Shown here: positions 46,287-55,292 of the stretch, piece by piece
Layout: each line of letters begins with the position of its first letter
How positions within the stretch are numbered: the first letter of the stretch is position 1
Origin: Nocardia xishanensis NBRC 101358
GTDB taxonomy: Bacteria; Actinomycetota; Actinomycetes; Mycobacteriales; Mycobacteriaceae
Length of the DNA: 64,000 nt
Assembly (NCBI RefSeq): GCF_001613365.1
Contig: NZ_BDCF01000005.1
Location: 124,001-188,000, forward strand
Reading direction: 5' to 3'
Made by a program: the position numbers and the translations under genes
The notes under the pieces: generated by a model
Told to the model about the DNA's origin: nothing
The model's database searches: none
The model's input: only the letters and a program-made list of their open reading frames with translations

Positions 46287-47915
46287 ATGTCGAGTGGTTC
46301 GGTTTCGAGTGAGTTGTTCTCGCCGCTACATTTGCGGTCCGGCCAAGTCCTGCGCAACAGGATCGCGAAAGCGGCCATGGAAGAGGGGATGGCGGGTAAG
46401 GGGCAGCTGCCCGACGAGCGGCTGATCTCGCTGTATCGGCGGTGGGGTGCCGGGGGTGCCGGCCTCTTGATCACGGGAAATGTGATGGTGCACGCCGAGG
46501 CGCTGACCGGGCCGGGCGGCGTCGTCCTTGATGCCAACGCGCCGCTGGAGCCGTTCGCGGCGTGGGCGCAGGCGGGCAAGGCCGCGGGTGCGGCCATGTG
46601 GATGCAGATCAGCCATCCCGGTCGTCAGGTCGAGGCGCGCATGCCCGGCGTGGTCTGGGGTCCTTCGGATATCGCGGTCGACCTCGGCCGCCACTCGAAG
46701 CGGTTCGGGCAGCCGGTGGCGATGACCGCCGAGCAGATCGCCGCCACCATCACGCGGTTCGTGACTACCGCGCAGCGGGCCGAGCAGGCCGGGTTCGACG
46801 GGGTGGAAGTCCATGCCGCGCATGGCTATCTGCTGTCGCAGTTCCTTTCTCCGCTGGTGAACAACCGCACCGACGAATGGGGTGGTTCGCTCGAGAACCG
46901 TGCCCGGTTGCTGCTCGAGATCGTGCGCGGAATCCGTGCGGTCGTCGCGCCGAAGTTCGCCGTCGCGGTGAAGCTGAATTCGGCGGACTTCCAGCGCGGC
47001 GGCTTCGACGCCGACGACGCGCAGAAGGTGATCGGCATGCTCGCCTCGGTAGGCGTCGACATGGTCGAGATCTCCGGTGGCAGTTATGAGAGTCCGGCGA
47101 TGTCGGGTCGTCCCGCCGACGGACGTACCGCGGCGCGAGAGGCGTACTTCTTGGAACTGGCCGCGGAATTGGCTCAGACCAGCGCACTGCCGCTGATGCT
47201 GACTGGCGGCATCACCCGTCGCGAGACAGCCGAACGAGTGCTGGCCAACAATGTCGAGCTGATCGGCATGGCCACCGGGCTGGCGGTCACTCCCGATCTG
47301 CCCAACCGCTGGCGCGAGGGGTTGGAAGCGGCCGGGACGCTGAAACCGGTTACCTGGTCGGACAAGTCGCTCGCCTCGGCCACCGAAATGGCGATGGTGC
47401 GCTACCAGATGCGCCGGATGGCCGAGGGCAAGAACCCGGCACTCGGTGTCCACCCGGCGTGGGCACTCGTCGCGGACCAGCGTGTTCAGAGCCGGGCGCT
47501 GCGCCGCTACTCACGATGGCTCGGGTCCACCGAACGGCACTGCGCTCCCGGGGCTTCCCATTCCGGCGATCCTCTGAACTCGGACGGGTCCGCCTCGCCG
47601 CGGATACCGCAGAAAATTGATGTGACCCGAACGCAGCCCCGCCTGCTCTTTGGAGCCGGAGCGCGTCACGATCCCCGCACGCGTCGCGATCGTCGTCACC
47701 GGATTCGGTGGCATCGCGACCGCGATTCGATTGCGCTGCAAGGCATCACAGCGATCCGCGGGCTTGTCTCCGGTGGTCTGGATGCGTGCGTCCCACGACC
47801 CCGCAGGCGAATCCGCGGCGCGGCGCAACGCTCACTGCAAACTTCGGACAGGGCCGCATGGCCGAGGACCTGCGATCGCTCGACCCGATCAGGACCATTC
47901 GGCTCGATGTCATGA
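46287..47915 (+). CDS. NADH:flavin oxidoreductase (old yellow enzyme family) with aberrant C-terminal extension
   Basis: The first 410 or so residues are an FMN-dependent OYE-family reductase: the TIM-barrel start LFSPLHLRSGQVLRNRIAKA, the active-site segment FDGVEVHAAHGYLLSQFLSP, then NNRTDEWGGSLENRARL and the phosphate site MLTGGITRR. Homology stops near RYSRWLGS (about 47525). The frame then continues for 130 codons of Arg/Ser/Pro-rich sequence to 47915, which resembles no oxidoreductase. This suggests loss of the original stop. It starts at ATG 46287 with GAGAGGAGG upstream, and is probably under TetR control. Confidence 0.82.
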   Translation: MSSGSVSSELFSPLHLRSGQVLRNRIAKAAMEEGMAGKGQLPDERLISLYRRWGAGGAGLLITGNVMVHAEALTGPGGVVLDANAPLEPFAAWAQAGKAAGAAMWMQISHPGRQVEARMPGVVWGPSDIAVDLGRHSKRFGQPVAMTAEQIAATITRFVTTAQRAEQAGFDGVEVHAAHGYLLSQFLSPLVNNRTDEWGGSLENRARLLLEIVRGIRAVVAPKFAVAVKLNSADFQRGGFDADDAQKVIGMLASVGVDMVEISGGSYESPAMSGRPADGRTAAREAYFLELAAELAQTSALPLMLTGGITRRETAERVLANNVELIGMATGLAVTPDLPNRWREGLEAAGTLKPVTWSDKSLASATEMAMVRYQMRRMAEGKNPALGVHPAWALVADQRVQSRALRRYSRWLGSTERHCAPGASHSGDPLNSDGSASPRIPQKIDVTRTQPRLLFGAGARHDPRTRRDRRHRIRWHRDRDSIALQGITAIRGLVSGGLDACVPRPRRRIRGAAQRSLQTSDRAAWPRTCDRSTRSGPFGSMS

Positions 47916-47974
47916 CGGAAGGTCAACTCGCCCTGCATATGCCGGTCCCCACCTCGATTCGAAGCCGGGGTTGA
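47668..47974 (+). pseudogene. Possible scraps of nucleotide-binding oxidoreductase genes
   Basis: In a different frame from the OYE extension, 47668-47739 reads TIPARVAIVVTGFGGIATAI, close to the N-terminal dinucleotide-binding loop of flavin monooxygenases. Further on, 47858-47915 reads AEDLRSLDPIRTIRLDV, similar to a short-chain dehydrogenase segment. No continuous gene connects them. The fragments are short and the call is weak. Confidence 0.3.
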
Positions 47975-48062
47975 ACGGCTGGTGCACGAGTGAAAAGCGG
48001 CAGCGGTCTTATGTTGCCGTCCCGGTCATCGAATACTCCCTTCGGCATGCGGCTATCGCATA

Positions 48063-48695
48063 TCAGCCATCGGTGTCCGTTGCCGGGCGGGGAGACGCCC
48101 CGGACCCGGCGGCAGTGAGCCCGCTGAGGAAATCGCGGGTGAGCGCCGCCGCTTGGGCGCGGCTCTGCTGGGAGTCGCCCGTCTCGGCGATGGTCAGTGA
48201 CATCTCGGTCAAGGCGCCGTAGAAGGCGCTGGCGACGAGTTCGGGCGGGTATGCCTGGATGATTCCGGCATCGAGCAGGTTGCGGGCCGATTCGACGACG
48301 AGGCCGCCGAGGTGGCGTTGGTCCAGTTCGCGCCAGCGTCGCCAGCCGAGGGCGATCGGCCCCTGCAAGAGCACGATGTGCCGGTAGTCGGGTTCGGCGC
48401 AGACGTCGAGGAATGCCACCAGGCCGCGGTCGACGCGCTCGATCGGATCCGTGGCCGAGTCGATGGCGGCCCTGATGCGTTGTGCCGCACGCTGTTCCAA
48501 GTCGTCGACGACGGCTTCGAACAGGCCCTTCTTGCCGTCGAAATGGTGATACAGCGCACCGCGGGTCAGGCCGGCGGCCCGGACCAGCTCCTCGGCCGAC
48601 AGGTCCGCGTATTCCCGCTCGGCGAACAGGCGCGCCGCGGTGTCGAGCAGCGCCTGACGGGTGTTCTCGACGTACTTGTCACGCAACGACTCCAT
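48063..48695 (-). CDS. TetR-family regulator
   Basis: This 210-residue protein has an HTH with ALLDTAARLFAEREYADLSA and AAGLTRGALYHHFDGKKGLF. The C-terminal domain (HIVLLQGPIALGWRRWRELD) is of the type seen in AefR-like members. It starts at ATG 48695, divergent from the amine oxidase gene. A 13-bp palindrome lies between the two starts. Confidence 0.87.
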   Translation of the reverse strand: MESLRDKYVENTRQALLDTAARLFAEREYADLSAEELVRAAGLTRGALYHHFDGKKGLFEAVVDDLEQRAAQRIRAAIDSATDPIERVDRGLVAFLDVCAEPDYRHIVLLQGPIALGWRRWRELDQRHLGGLVVESARNLLDAGIIQAYPPELVASAFYGALTEMSLTIAETGDSQQSRAQAAALTRDFLSGLTAAGSGASPRPATDTDG

Positions 48696-48711
48696 GCGCT
48701 ACGTTTACCAC

Positions 48712-48724
48712 ATACACTGTGTAT
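48712..48724. promoter_or_regulatory. Palindromic operator candidate ATACACTGTGTAT
   Basis: This is a perfect 6-bp dyad (ATACAC/GTGTAT) with one central base, 17 bp from the TetR start and 34 bp from the amine oxidase start. It is the only clear palindrome in the 62-bp shared promoter, so it probably binds the TetR protein and controls both genes. Confidence 0.65.
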
Positions 48725-48757
48725 CTCGGATACGCGATGCATGGAATTGGGAGCGAG

Positions 48758-50128
48758 ATGGACAAGTCAGTGGATGTCGTCATCGTCGGCGCCGGGATCG
48801 CGGGGCTTGTCGCTGCCCGTGACCTGATGCGCCGCGGAACCGAGGTACTGGTTCTCGAGGCGCGCGATCGGGTCGGCGGGAGGCTGCTCAATGCCGAGTT
48901 GCCCGGCGGGGAGCCCATCGAGGTGGGCGGGCAATGGGTCGGCCCGGGCCAGCGCCAGGTGCTCGCACTGATCGAGGAACTAGGACTTGCCACCTATCCC
49001 ACGCATACCTCTGGCCGTCACATCGCCGAGGTCGGCTCCTCGCGTTCGGAGTACACCGGCCGGATTCCCAAGGTGAACCCGCTGGCATTGGCCGATATCG
49101 CCCAGACGCAGTGGCGACTGGACCGGCTCGCCCGCCAGGTCGCCCAGACCGAGCCGTGGCTGGCCCCGCAGGCCGAGACACTCGATGCACAGACCTTCGC
49201 CACTTGGCTGCAGCGCACCGCGTTCACCGCAGAAGGCCGATCCTTCTTTCAGTTGATCACCGAAGCGGTGTTCTCGGCCGAACCGGCGGATATGTCCGCG
49301 CTGTGGGCGAGTTTCTACGTGGGCGCCGCGGGCGGGCTCGACGCCCTGATCAACGTCACCGGCGGCGCCCAGCAGGACCGCGTGGTCGGCGGCACGCAGA
49401 CCATCGCACTGGCCATGGCGGAGGAACTCGGTGACCGAGTCGTCCGGAACAGCCCGGTCTCGGAAATCGACTGGGACGATGTGGGCGTGCGTGTCCACGC
49501 GAACGGCACGATGGTGCGGGCGCGCCGGGCGGTGATCGCGGTGCCCCCGCCGCTGGCCGCGCGGATCCGCTTCACCCCTGGCCTGCCCGGCGATCGGGAC
49601 CAGCTCGTGCAGCGGATGCCGATGGGCAGGGTGATCAAGGTCAACGTCGTCTACGACGAACCGTTCTGGCGGACAGCGGGTTTGAGTGGTCAGGCGAACA
49701 GCGACCGGCGGCCTCTCGGCACCGTCTTCGACAACACCCCGCCCGGCGGTTCGCCCGGTGTTCTCGTCGGATTCCTCGAAGGCCGCCACGCCGACGTCGG
49801 CGCGCGTCTCGACCTCGCCGACCGCCGCGCCAAGGTCATCGAGGACCTCGCAGGCTACTTCGGGTCGCGGGCTCGCAATCCCATCGACTACATCGAACGC
49901 GACTGGGCCGAAGAGGAATACAGTCGCGGCTGCTACGGCGCGTTCACCGCGCCGGGCACCCTCACCCGCTTCGGACCTGCCCTGCGCCGCCCCGTCGGCC
50001 CGCTGTATTGGGCGGGCACCGAAACCGCCACCCGCTGGGCGGGTTACATCGACGGCGCCGCGGAATCCGGCCACCGCGTCGCCCGTGAGATCAGCGCTGC
50101 GCTAGTCCCTGTCGCGGCGAACGACTGA
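48758..50128 (+). CDS. FAD-dependent amine oxidase
   Basis: This 456-residue flavoprotein oxidase deaminates an amine to an aldehyde with release of H2O2. The Rossmann motif is VVIVGAGIAGLVAARDL and the second FAD motif is LEARDRVGGRLL. The region PIEVGGQWVGPGQ matches the monoamine/putrescine oxidase group. The C-terminal WAGTETATRWAGYIDGAAESG binds the FAD ribityl chain. It starts at ATG 48758, divergent from its likely TetR regulator. The substrate could be putrescine, tyramine or another primary amine. Confidence 0.88.
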   Translation: MDKSVDVVIVGAGIAGLVAARDLMRRGTEVLVLEARDRVGGRLLNAELPGGEPIEVGGQWVGPGQRQVLALIEELGLATYPTHTSGRHIAEVGSSRSEYTGRIPKVNPLALADIAQTQWRLDRLARQVAQTEPWLAPQAETLDAQTFATWLQRTAFTAEGRSFFQLITEAVFSAEPADMSALWASFYVGAAGGLDALINVTGGAQQDRVVGGTQTIALAMAEELGDRVVRNSPVSEIDWDDVGVRVHANGTMVRARRAVIAVPPPLAARIRFTPGLPGDRDQLVQRMPMGRVIKVNVVYDEPFWRTAGLSGQANSDRRPLGTVFDNTPPGGSPGVLVGFLEGRHADVGARLDLADRRAKVIEDLAGYFGSRARNPIDYIERDWAEEEYSRGCYGAFTAPGTLTRFGPALRRPVGPLYWAGTETATRWAGYIDGAAESGHRVAREISAALVPVAAND

Positions 50129-51164
50129 CATCGATGACCGCCGTTCCGAACCGACCGGAGAGCACACGCGATACCGAGACCGGGACCAGCTCGCCGGTAG
50201 CGCGCTCTGTTCGACTGCGGGGATTGCCGCTGGCGAACAGCAGCATGGCGGTGAGTGCGGCCACGCCTGCCACGGTTCACGCGGCGATTGTGGCTCACGC
50301 CTGAGCCCCGGCCAGAGAGACCCTCATCGCTCGACCCACGGTTCCCCGGACTGCACCTCGTCGCTCGACCGACGCCGGCTCCATCCGAGCTGTAGTAGCG
50401 CACTACTCCAAATCCATCGCCGTCTGAACGGGTTGCACTGCATGCCAATAGGTGGTCGGCCCGTTGGTGCCTGTCCTGCGGCCGCGCTTCTCCGAAACGG
50501 TCGTTCTCGTGGGTGTCTCTCGTGCAATTGGCGTAGCCGACTACCCGTGTCAAACCCTGGATAGATCGTCATCCTTAGGAGTGCAAGACGAACTATCGGG
50601 CCTGAACGACAACGAGGTCGGTGCGGATGCCGGTGCAACGGCGCGGCGACATCCGCCTGAGTCCGAGAGCGAGCACACGAAAGAAGCGGTTGTCGCGCGA
50701 ACGGATGAGGCAGGTGATCGACTCGCTCATCGACTTGACGGGTCCTCTGGTACCGGATCGGTGTCGCGGTCGGCAGCCGTGGGGTGCTTACCAGCGGTAG
50801 ACCGAGACGAGCCCGCTCGACGAGTGTGCCGCAGCTGCGGCGGTCGGGCCCCGAGGCGCTGATGGTTTCCGATCGTCTCACCTAATGGGACGACTGCGTG
50901 TGTTCGCGGGGCTATCGGCTTCTCGCCGCCGACTCGGTCGAAGTTGACGGATGGTCACGGCCACGCTGCTCCCGAAACCAGTGCCGCTCGCCGTCGGAGC
51001 AGGTCAGCGACGGTTTCTGGTCGGATAGTCGATAGTTACCTCGAGTGCGGATTCGTCGCGCAACGAGCACAAATAGGTATACCCGCGGTCATTCGACCGT
51101 CGCGGTCCCGCCGGGATCAAGGGAGAGTGGTGGCATTGCTCCACCACGAATCCACCAAGGTGCC
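50129..51164. other. 1-kb region without a supported gene
   Basis: Open frames (for example 50452-50862 plus, 50091-50273 minus) have unusual composition and no recognisable motif. Part of the region (50560-50700) is slightly lower in GC. No insertion-sequence ends, tRNA or strong hairpin were found. It may be decayed coding sequence. Confidence 0.4.
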
Positions 51165-51551
51165 ATGTACCGGTACGACACGAAGCACAGCATCGGGGCC
51201 GACCACCCGGTGTACGGGAACGCCACGTTGATGATTCCGCGTTGCGGGGACTGCGACAAGCTGCTCGCGCCGCCGAGCGACGCGTGCGGGTCCTGTCGAT
51301 CCGTCGATCTCGAATGGATACCGTCGTCGGGCCGCGGCTCGATCGTGTCGTGGCGGGTGCTCGAGGGTACCGTGAAATCTTGCGCCGGTTCGGCGCCGTC
51401 GACGATCGCGATCGTCGAACTCGACGAGGGCCCGTGGATCTACACGACGATCGAGGGGCAAGTTCCGCCGTCCTCGCATCGACCGGTCCGTGTGCGATTC
51501 GAAGCGCCTCCGCGCGGCGATAGATTTCCGGTGTTCACGATCACCGGGTAG
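51165..51551 (+). CDS. DUF35 Zn-ribbon/OB-fold acyl-CoA-associated protein
   Basis: This 128-residue protein has a rubredoxin-like zinc ribbon (PRCGDCDKLLAPPSDACGSC) followed by an OB-fold (GSIVSWRVLEGTVKS...IYTTIEG). DUF35 proteins normally partner a thiolase or acyl-CoA dehydratase, and the gene usually sits beside the thiolase gene. No thiolase neighbours this one. ATG 51165 has AAGGTG upstream; the longer frame does not look coding. Confidence 0.78.
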   Translation: MYRYDTKHSIGADHPVYGNATLMIPRCGDCDKLLAPPSDACGSCRSVDLEWIPSSGRGSIVSWRVLEGTVKSCAGSAPSTIAIVELDEGPWIYTTIEGQVPPSSHRPVRVRFEAPPRGDRFPVFTITG

Positions 51552-51635
51552 CCGGACGCCTCGACCGCCGTCGCTTCCTTTCACCTTTGTCGGCAATATG
51601 CCGAGCGTTGGCCGAAGGTAAGCGTATGTTTCCTG

Positions 51636-54062
51636 GTGTCCGGATACGTCCTGGTGGATCGCAGCCGGGCGATGACCGAGGACGATCTGCTGCGCACACG
51701 CCGTGAGGTTGCGATGGGGAGATGGCGCCCGCCGCTGACGGCGGTTGCCCAGGACGCCGGTGGCAATCTGCCACTCGAGCTCACCAGCTTCGTCGGACGG
51801 CGCACGGAGTTGTCCCAAGTGAAAAAGCTCCTGTCCGGTGCCAGGCTGGTGACGCTGACCGGGGTCGGGGGCGTCGGCAAGACGCGGCTGGCACTGCGGG
51901 CCGGGGCGCAAGCGCAGCGCGACTACGCCGACGGTGTGTGGTTGGTCGAACTGGCCGAGGTCTCCGATGCCGAGCTCCTGGTCGATGTCATGGCGGCCAC
52001 CCTCGGCTTGCGGGAGGCGACGTCCGATCCGTTGCTCGAGATGCTGGTGAAATTCCTGCGCTCGCGCGAAACACTGCTCGTGCTGGACAACTGCGAGCAC
52101 ATGGTGGAAGCCGCGGCCAGGTTGGCCGAGGCATTGCTGCGGACCTGCCCTGAGCTGCGGATTCTCGCCACCAGCCGGGAACCGTTGAATATCGCGGGGG
52201 AGGCGGTGCTGCGGTTGTCGCCGCTGACGGTCCCGGATCGGCATCGGGAGCCGACGCTGGTCGGGCTACCCCACTTCGATGCGGTGACGTTGTTCGCCGA
52301 CCGCGCCGCGGCAGCGGTGCCCGGCTTCCAACTCGACGAGGACAACAAGTCTTCCGTGGCCGGTATCTGTGCCCAGCTGGATGGATTGCCGCTGGCGATC
52401 GAACTGGCGGCGGCTCGGATGCGCACGATGTCACCGGAGCAGATTCTGCAGCGCCTCGATGATCGATACACGTTGCTCAACCGCGGTAGTCGTACCGCGC
52501 CGACCCGGCAGCAGGCGCTGCGCTGGTGTGTCGACTGGAGCTACGAGTTGTGCACCCCGGCCGAGCAGCGGCTGTGGGCCAGGCTGTCGGTGTTCGCCGG
52601 GAGTTGCGAACTCGACGCCGTCGAGCAGGTATGCGGTTCCGGCATGGCGCCGCACAGCCTGCTCGACGTGCTGCCCTCGCTGGTGGACAAGTCGATTCTG
52701 ACCCGGGAGGCGTCGCGGTCCGCGGTGCGCTTCCGGATGCTCGAGACCATGCGGGAGTACGGTCGGCAAAAGCTGCGAGAGTCCGGTGAAGACGGGGAGC
52801 TACGCCGCCTGCACCGCGAGTGGTACCAACGGTTGGCGCAGGATGCCGAGGCCGGGTGGATCAGCCACCGGCAGCCCGATTGGATCGCCCGGCTCGAACG
52901 CGAGCTCCCCAACCTGCGCGAAGCGCTCGAGTACTGCCTCGCCGAGGACACCGACGAGGCGGCCGAGGCGGGGTTGCGCACCGTTGCCGCGCTGCACGAA
53001 TTCTGGAGCTTTCGCGGCCTCTACAGGGAAGGCCGAACCTGGATCGACCGCGTTCTCGCCCACCCACGCGCGCAATCCATACCCGACCGCATCCGCGCGC
53101 TGCGCACCGCGTGCGAAGTCGCCGCGCCGCAGGGGGATTTCCGGGCCGCCGCAGCGTTTCTGGAGGAGGGACGAGCCCTCGCCGAACAGGCCCCGGATCC
53201 CATCAGTCAGGGACAGCTCGCCTACGCCGCCGGCATCCTCGCACTCGCCGGGGGTCGAACGACCGAGGGGTCCCGCTCCCTCGAACGAGCTGTCGAGCTG
53301 TTCAGCTCGGACCAGACTGGAGAGCTCTATGTCAGCGCTCTGACCATCCTCGCGTGGTCGTACGAGCTACGCGGCGACGTGACCCGAGCGACCGCGCTCT
53401 ACCGCCGAGTACTGTCCATCACCGAAGCGCAAGGCGAACTGCTCTATCGCTCGGCTGCGTTGCGCGGCTTGGGCATTGCCGCGTGGCAGCGAGGCGACCG
53501 GCACCGTGCCCAACAGCTGCTCGAGGAGGCATTGCGAGTCAACCGGCTGAACAGTCCGGTGATCACCGCGTTCAGTCTGGAGGCGCTGGCCTGGACGGTC
53601 GCCGACCAGGGTGACGCCGAACGGGCGGCCGTCCTGCTCGGAGCGGCCCAGGGAAATTGGCTGGTGGGCAACAGCGTGCGGGCCGTCCTACGGACCATGT
53701 CGCGTTTTCACGAGGAATGTGAGCGGACGACGCGTCATATTCTCGGCGCTCGCAAATTCGACGCTGCCTTTCGGCGAGGCCGTGGGTTCGGTGTGGACGC
53801 CGCTGTCGCTTACGCGCTCGGCGGCGAATCCACCGATGAGGCGCCCGCGTCGGGCGCCTCATCGAAACTGACGAAGCGTGAGTGGCAGGTCGCCGACCTC
53901 ATCGCCCGGGGGCTCAGCAACAAGCAGATCGCCGCGAAGTTGGTGATCTCACCGCGCACTGCCCAAGGTCACGTCGAGCACATCCTCACCAAGCTCGGAT
54001 TCAACTCACGAGCTCAGATCGCCGCCTGGATCGTGGACGAAGTCAAACAAAACAGTTCCTGA
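51636..54062 (+). CDS. Large NB-ARC/LuxR transcriptional regulator
   Basis: This 808-residue regulator of the signal-transduction ATPase type has a P-loop (LTGVGGVGKTRLALRAG, residues 75-91), Walker B LLVLDNCEHM, and GLPLAIELAAARM of the NB-ARC module at 50-390. TPR-like helices follow (about 400-720). A C-terminal LuxR HTH (SSKLTKREWQVADLIARGLS; NKQIAAKLVISPRTAQGHVE) ends the protein. It starts at GTG 51636; ATG 51672 is an alternative. It has no BTAD/SARP domain. A perfect 13-bp inverted repeat lies in the DNA of the linker before the HTH. Its targets are unknown. Confidence 0.86.
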   Translation: MSGYVLVDRSRAMTEDDLLRTRREVAMGRWRPPLTAVAQDAGGNLPLELTSFVGRRTELSQVKKLLSGARLVTLTGVGGVGKTRLALRAGAQAQRDYADGVWLVELAEVSDAELLVDVMAATLGLREATSDPLLEMLVKFLRSRETLLVLDNCEHMVEAAARLAEALLRTCPELRILATSREPLNIAGEAVLRLSPLTVPDRHREPTLVGLPHFDAVTLFADRAAAAVPGFQLDEDNKSSVAGICAQLDGLPLAIELAAARMRTMSPEQILQRLDDRYTLLNRGSRTAPTRQQALRWCVDWSYELCTPAEQRLWARLSVFAGSCELDAVEQVCGSGMAPHSLLDVLPSLVDKSILTREASRSAVRFRMLETMREYGRQKLRESGEDGELRRLHREWYQRLAQDAEAGWISHRQPDWIARLERELPNLREALEYCLAEDTDEAAEAGLRTVAALHEFWSFRGLYREGRTWIDRVLAHPRAQSIPDRIRALRTACEVAAPQGDFRAAAAFLEEGRALAEQAPDPISQGQLAYAAGILALAGGRTTEGSRSLERAVELFSSDQTGELYVSALTILAWSYELRGDVTRATALYRRVLSITEAQGELLYRSAALRGLGIAAWQRGDRHRAQQLLEEALRVNRLNSPVITAFSLEALAWTVADQGDAERAAVLLGAAQGNWLVGNSVRAVLRTMSRFHEECERTTRHILGARKFDAAFRRGRGFGVDAAVAYALGGESTDEAPASGASSKLTKREWQVADLIARGLSNKQIAAKLVISPRTAQGHVEHILTKLGFNSRAQIAAWIVDEVKQNSS
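53834..53864. repeat. 13-bp perfect inverted repeat inside the regulator gene
   Basis: CGATGAGGCGCCC (53834-53846) and GGGCGCCTCATCG (53852-53864) flank a 5-nt loop. They encode the linker TDEAPASGASSK just before the LuxR HTH. The hairpin would be very stable in mRNA. Confidence 0.9.
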
Positions 54063-54205
54063 GGCCCGGGGTGCCGAAAACGGCATATGCGGGCGTTCGT
54101 CGATCCTGTCGTGGTTCGGCGGCAGTTCGAGGGAGCTCGACGCGCGGGTCCGAGACGTAGTGGCCATCCGACAGCAATCTGGGTGACGATCCGCGTTGCC
54201 GGGGT

Positions 54206-55189
54206 TTACCTGTGGGTTCGGTGTCTGCCGTCGGCGGCCGCGGTCAGTCGGCGAGCCAGGGTGCGCACGGCGTCGTTGAGGATGTCGGGGTGTTCGATGA
54301 CGAACGGGTGGTTCAGGCCGGCGAGGAGTGGGGGAATCCAGTCGAGTTGTTCGGCCCGGATTCGGACCCGGACCCATGGGTCGGTGTCAGAGGGTGGTGA
54401 GTCGATCTCCTGCACGGTCGCGATCGCGGCGGGCAGCAGCGGGCGGATCTCGGTGAGAGTTCCCTGAACTCGGACCGACACATCGTGCCGATAGGGCGCA
54501 GTGGCAAGTGCGGATAGCAGATGTGCGGCCGGCTCGAATCCGGCGGGCGGAGTGAATGTTCCGGGTCGTGTGGTCACCGCGGTGATGCGGTCGAGCCGGA
54601 ACTGGCGTAGTTCGTCACTGCTGCTGTCCTTTCCCGTCAGGTACCACCGGCCGGAGTGCTCGACGAGCCCGTACGGGTGCACGGTGCGCTCGCTGGGCCG
54701 CCCGCTGCGGTCCGTGTAATCAATTGCGACCGGGCGGTGTTCGCGTGTGGCTTCGGCGACCAGGAGGAGGACGGAGCTCTCGACAGCGACGTCCGGGCGG
54801 GCGTCGGCGGTGAATTCGACGGTGTTGATCAGTGCGTCCAGCCGGGCCGTCAGACGTGCGGGCAGGACGCGGCGGAGTTTGGCCGTCGCGCTGTCGGCCG
54901 CGAAGGTGGCGGTTGTCGACCGGCTGGTGAGGAGCCCGAGTAGCACGGCCACCGCTTCGTCGTCGGTCAGCATCAGCGGTGGCATGCGGTATCCGGGGGC
55001 GAGCTGGTAGCCGCCGTAGCGGCCCCGCACCGATCGGACGGGGATATCCAGGTCGGTGAGATGGGTGACGTATCGCCTGACGGTGCGTTCATCGACGCCG
55101 AGCCGTCCGGCGAGTTCACCGACTGTTTGGGTACCGCCGGCCTGCAACAGCTCGAGCAGGGCCAGCACTCGGGCGGTGGGGCGCGTCAT
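54206..55189 (-). CDS. WYL-domain transcriptional regulator
   Basis: This 327-residue protein has an N-terminal winged HTH of the DeoR/HTH_11 type (ELAGRLGVDERTVRRYVTHL, SVRGRYGGYQLAPGYRMPPL) and a WYL domain (HPYGLVEHSGRWYLTGKDSS...FRLDRI), which in relatives senses nucleotides or nucleic-acid ligands. It starts at ATG 55189 and is divergent from a VOC protein with a short dyad between them. Confidence 0.88.
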   Translation of the reverse strand: MTRPTARVLALLELLQAGGTQTVGELAGRLGVDERTVRRYVTHLTDLDIPVRSVRGRYGGYQLAPGYRMPPLMLTDDEAVAVLLGLLTSRSTTATFAADSATAKLRRVLPARLTARLDALINTVEFTADARPDVAVESSVLLLVAEATREHRPVAIDYTDRSGRPSERTVHPYGLVEHSGRWYLTGKDSSSDELRQFRLDRITAVTTRPGTFTPPAGFEPAAHLLSALATAPYRHDVSVRVQGTLTEIRPLLPAAIATVQEIDSPPSDTDPWVRVRIRAEQLDWIPPLLAGLNHPFVIEHPDILNDAVRTLARRLTAAADGRHRTHR

Positions 55190-55207
55190 CGGGAAATTCT
55201 CGCATTT

Positions 55208-55232
55208 ATACCGGGCGGAAGCTGTCCGGTAT
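55208..55232. promoter_or_regulatory. Inverted repeat between WYL and VOC genes
   Basis: ATACCGG (55208-55214) and CCGGTAT (55226-55232) form a perfect 7-bp dyad with an 11-bp spacer. It is 19 bp from the WYL start and 61 bp from the VOC start, suggesting an operator for both. Confidence 0.5.
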
Positions 55233-55292
55233 CGACTCTACTGTGGCGTTCGGCGGTGGAACCTCCGCCGCATCCGACAGCAGGAGTACGCG

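Noticed and set aside
50091-50862. Frames of 60-136 codons in the geneless kilobase, one with a membrane-like start
   Set aside because: No ribosome sites or motifs; the minus frame overlaps the end of the amine oxidase.
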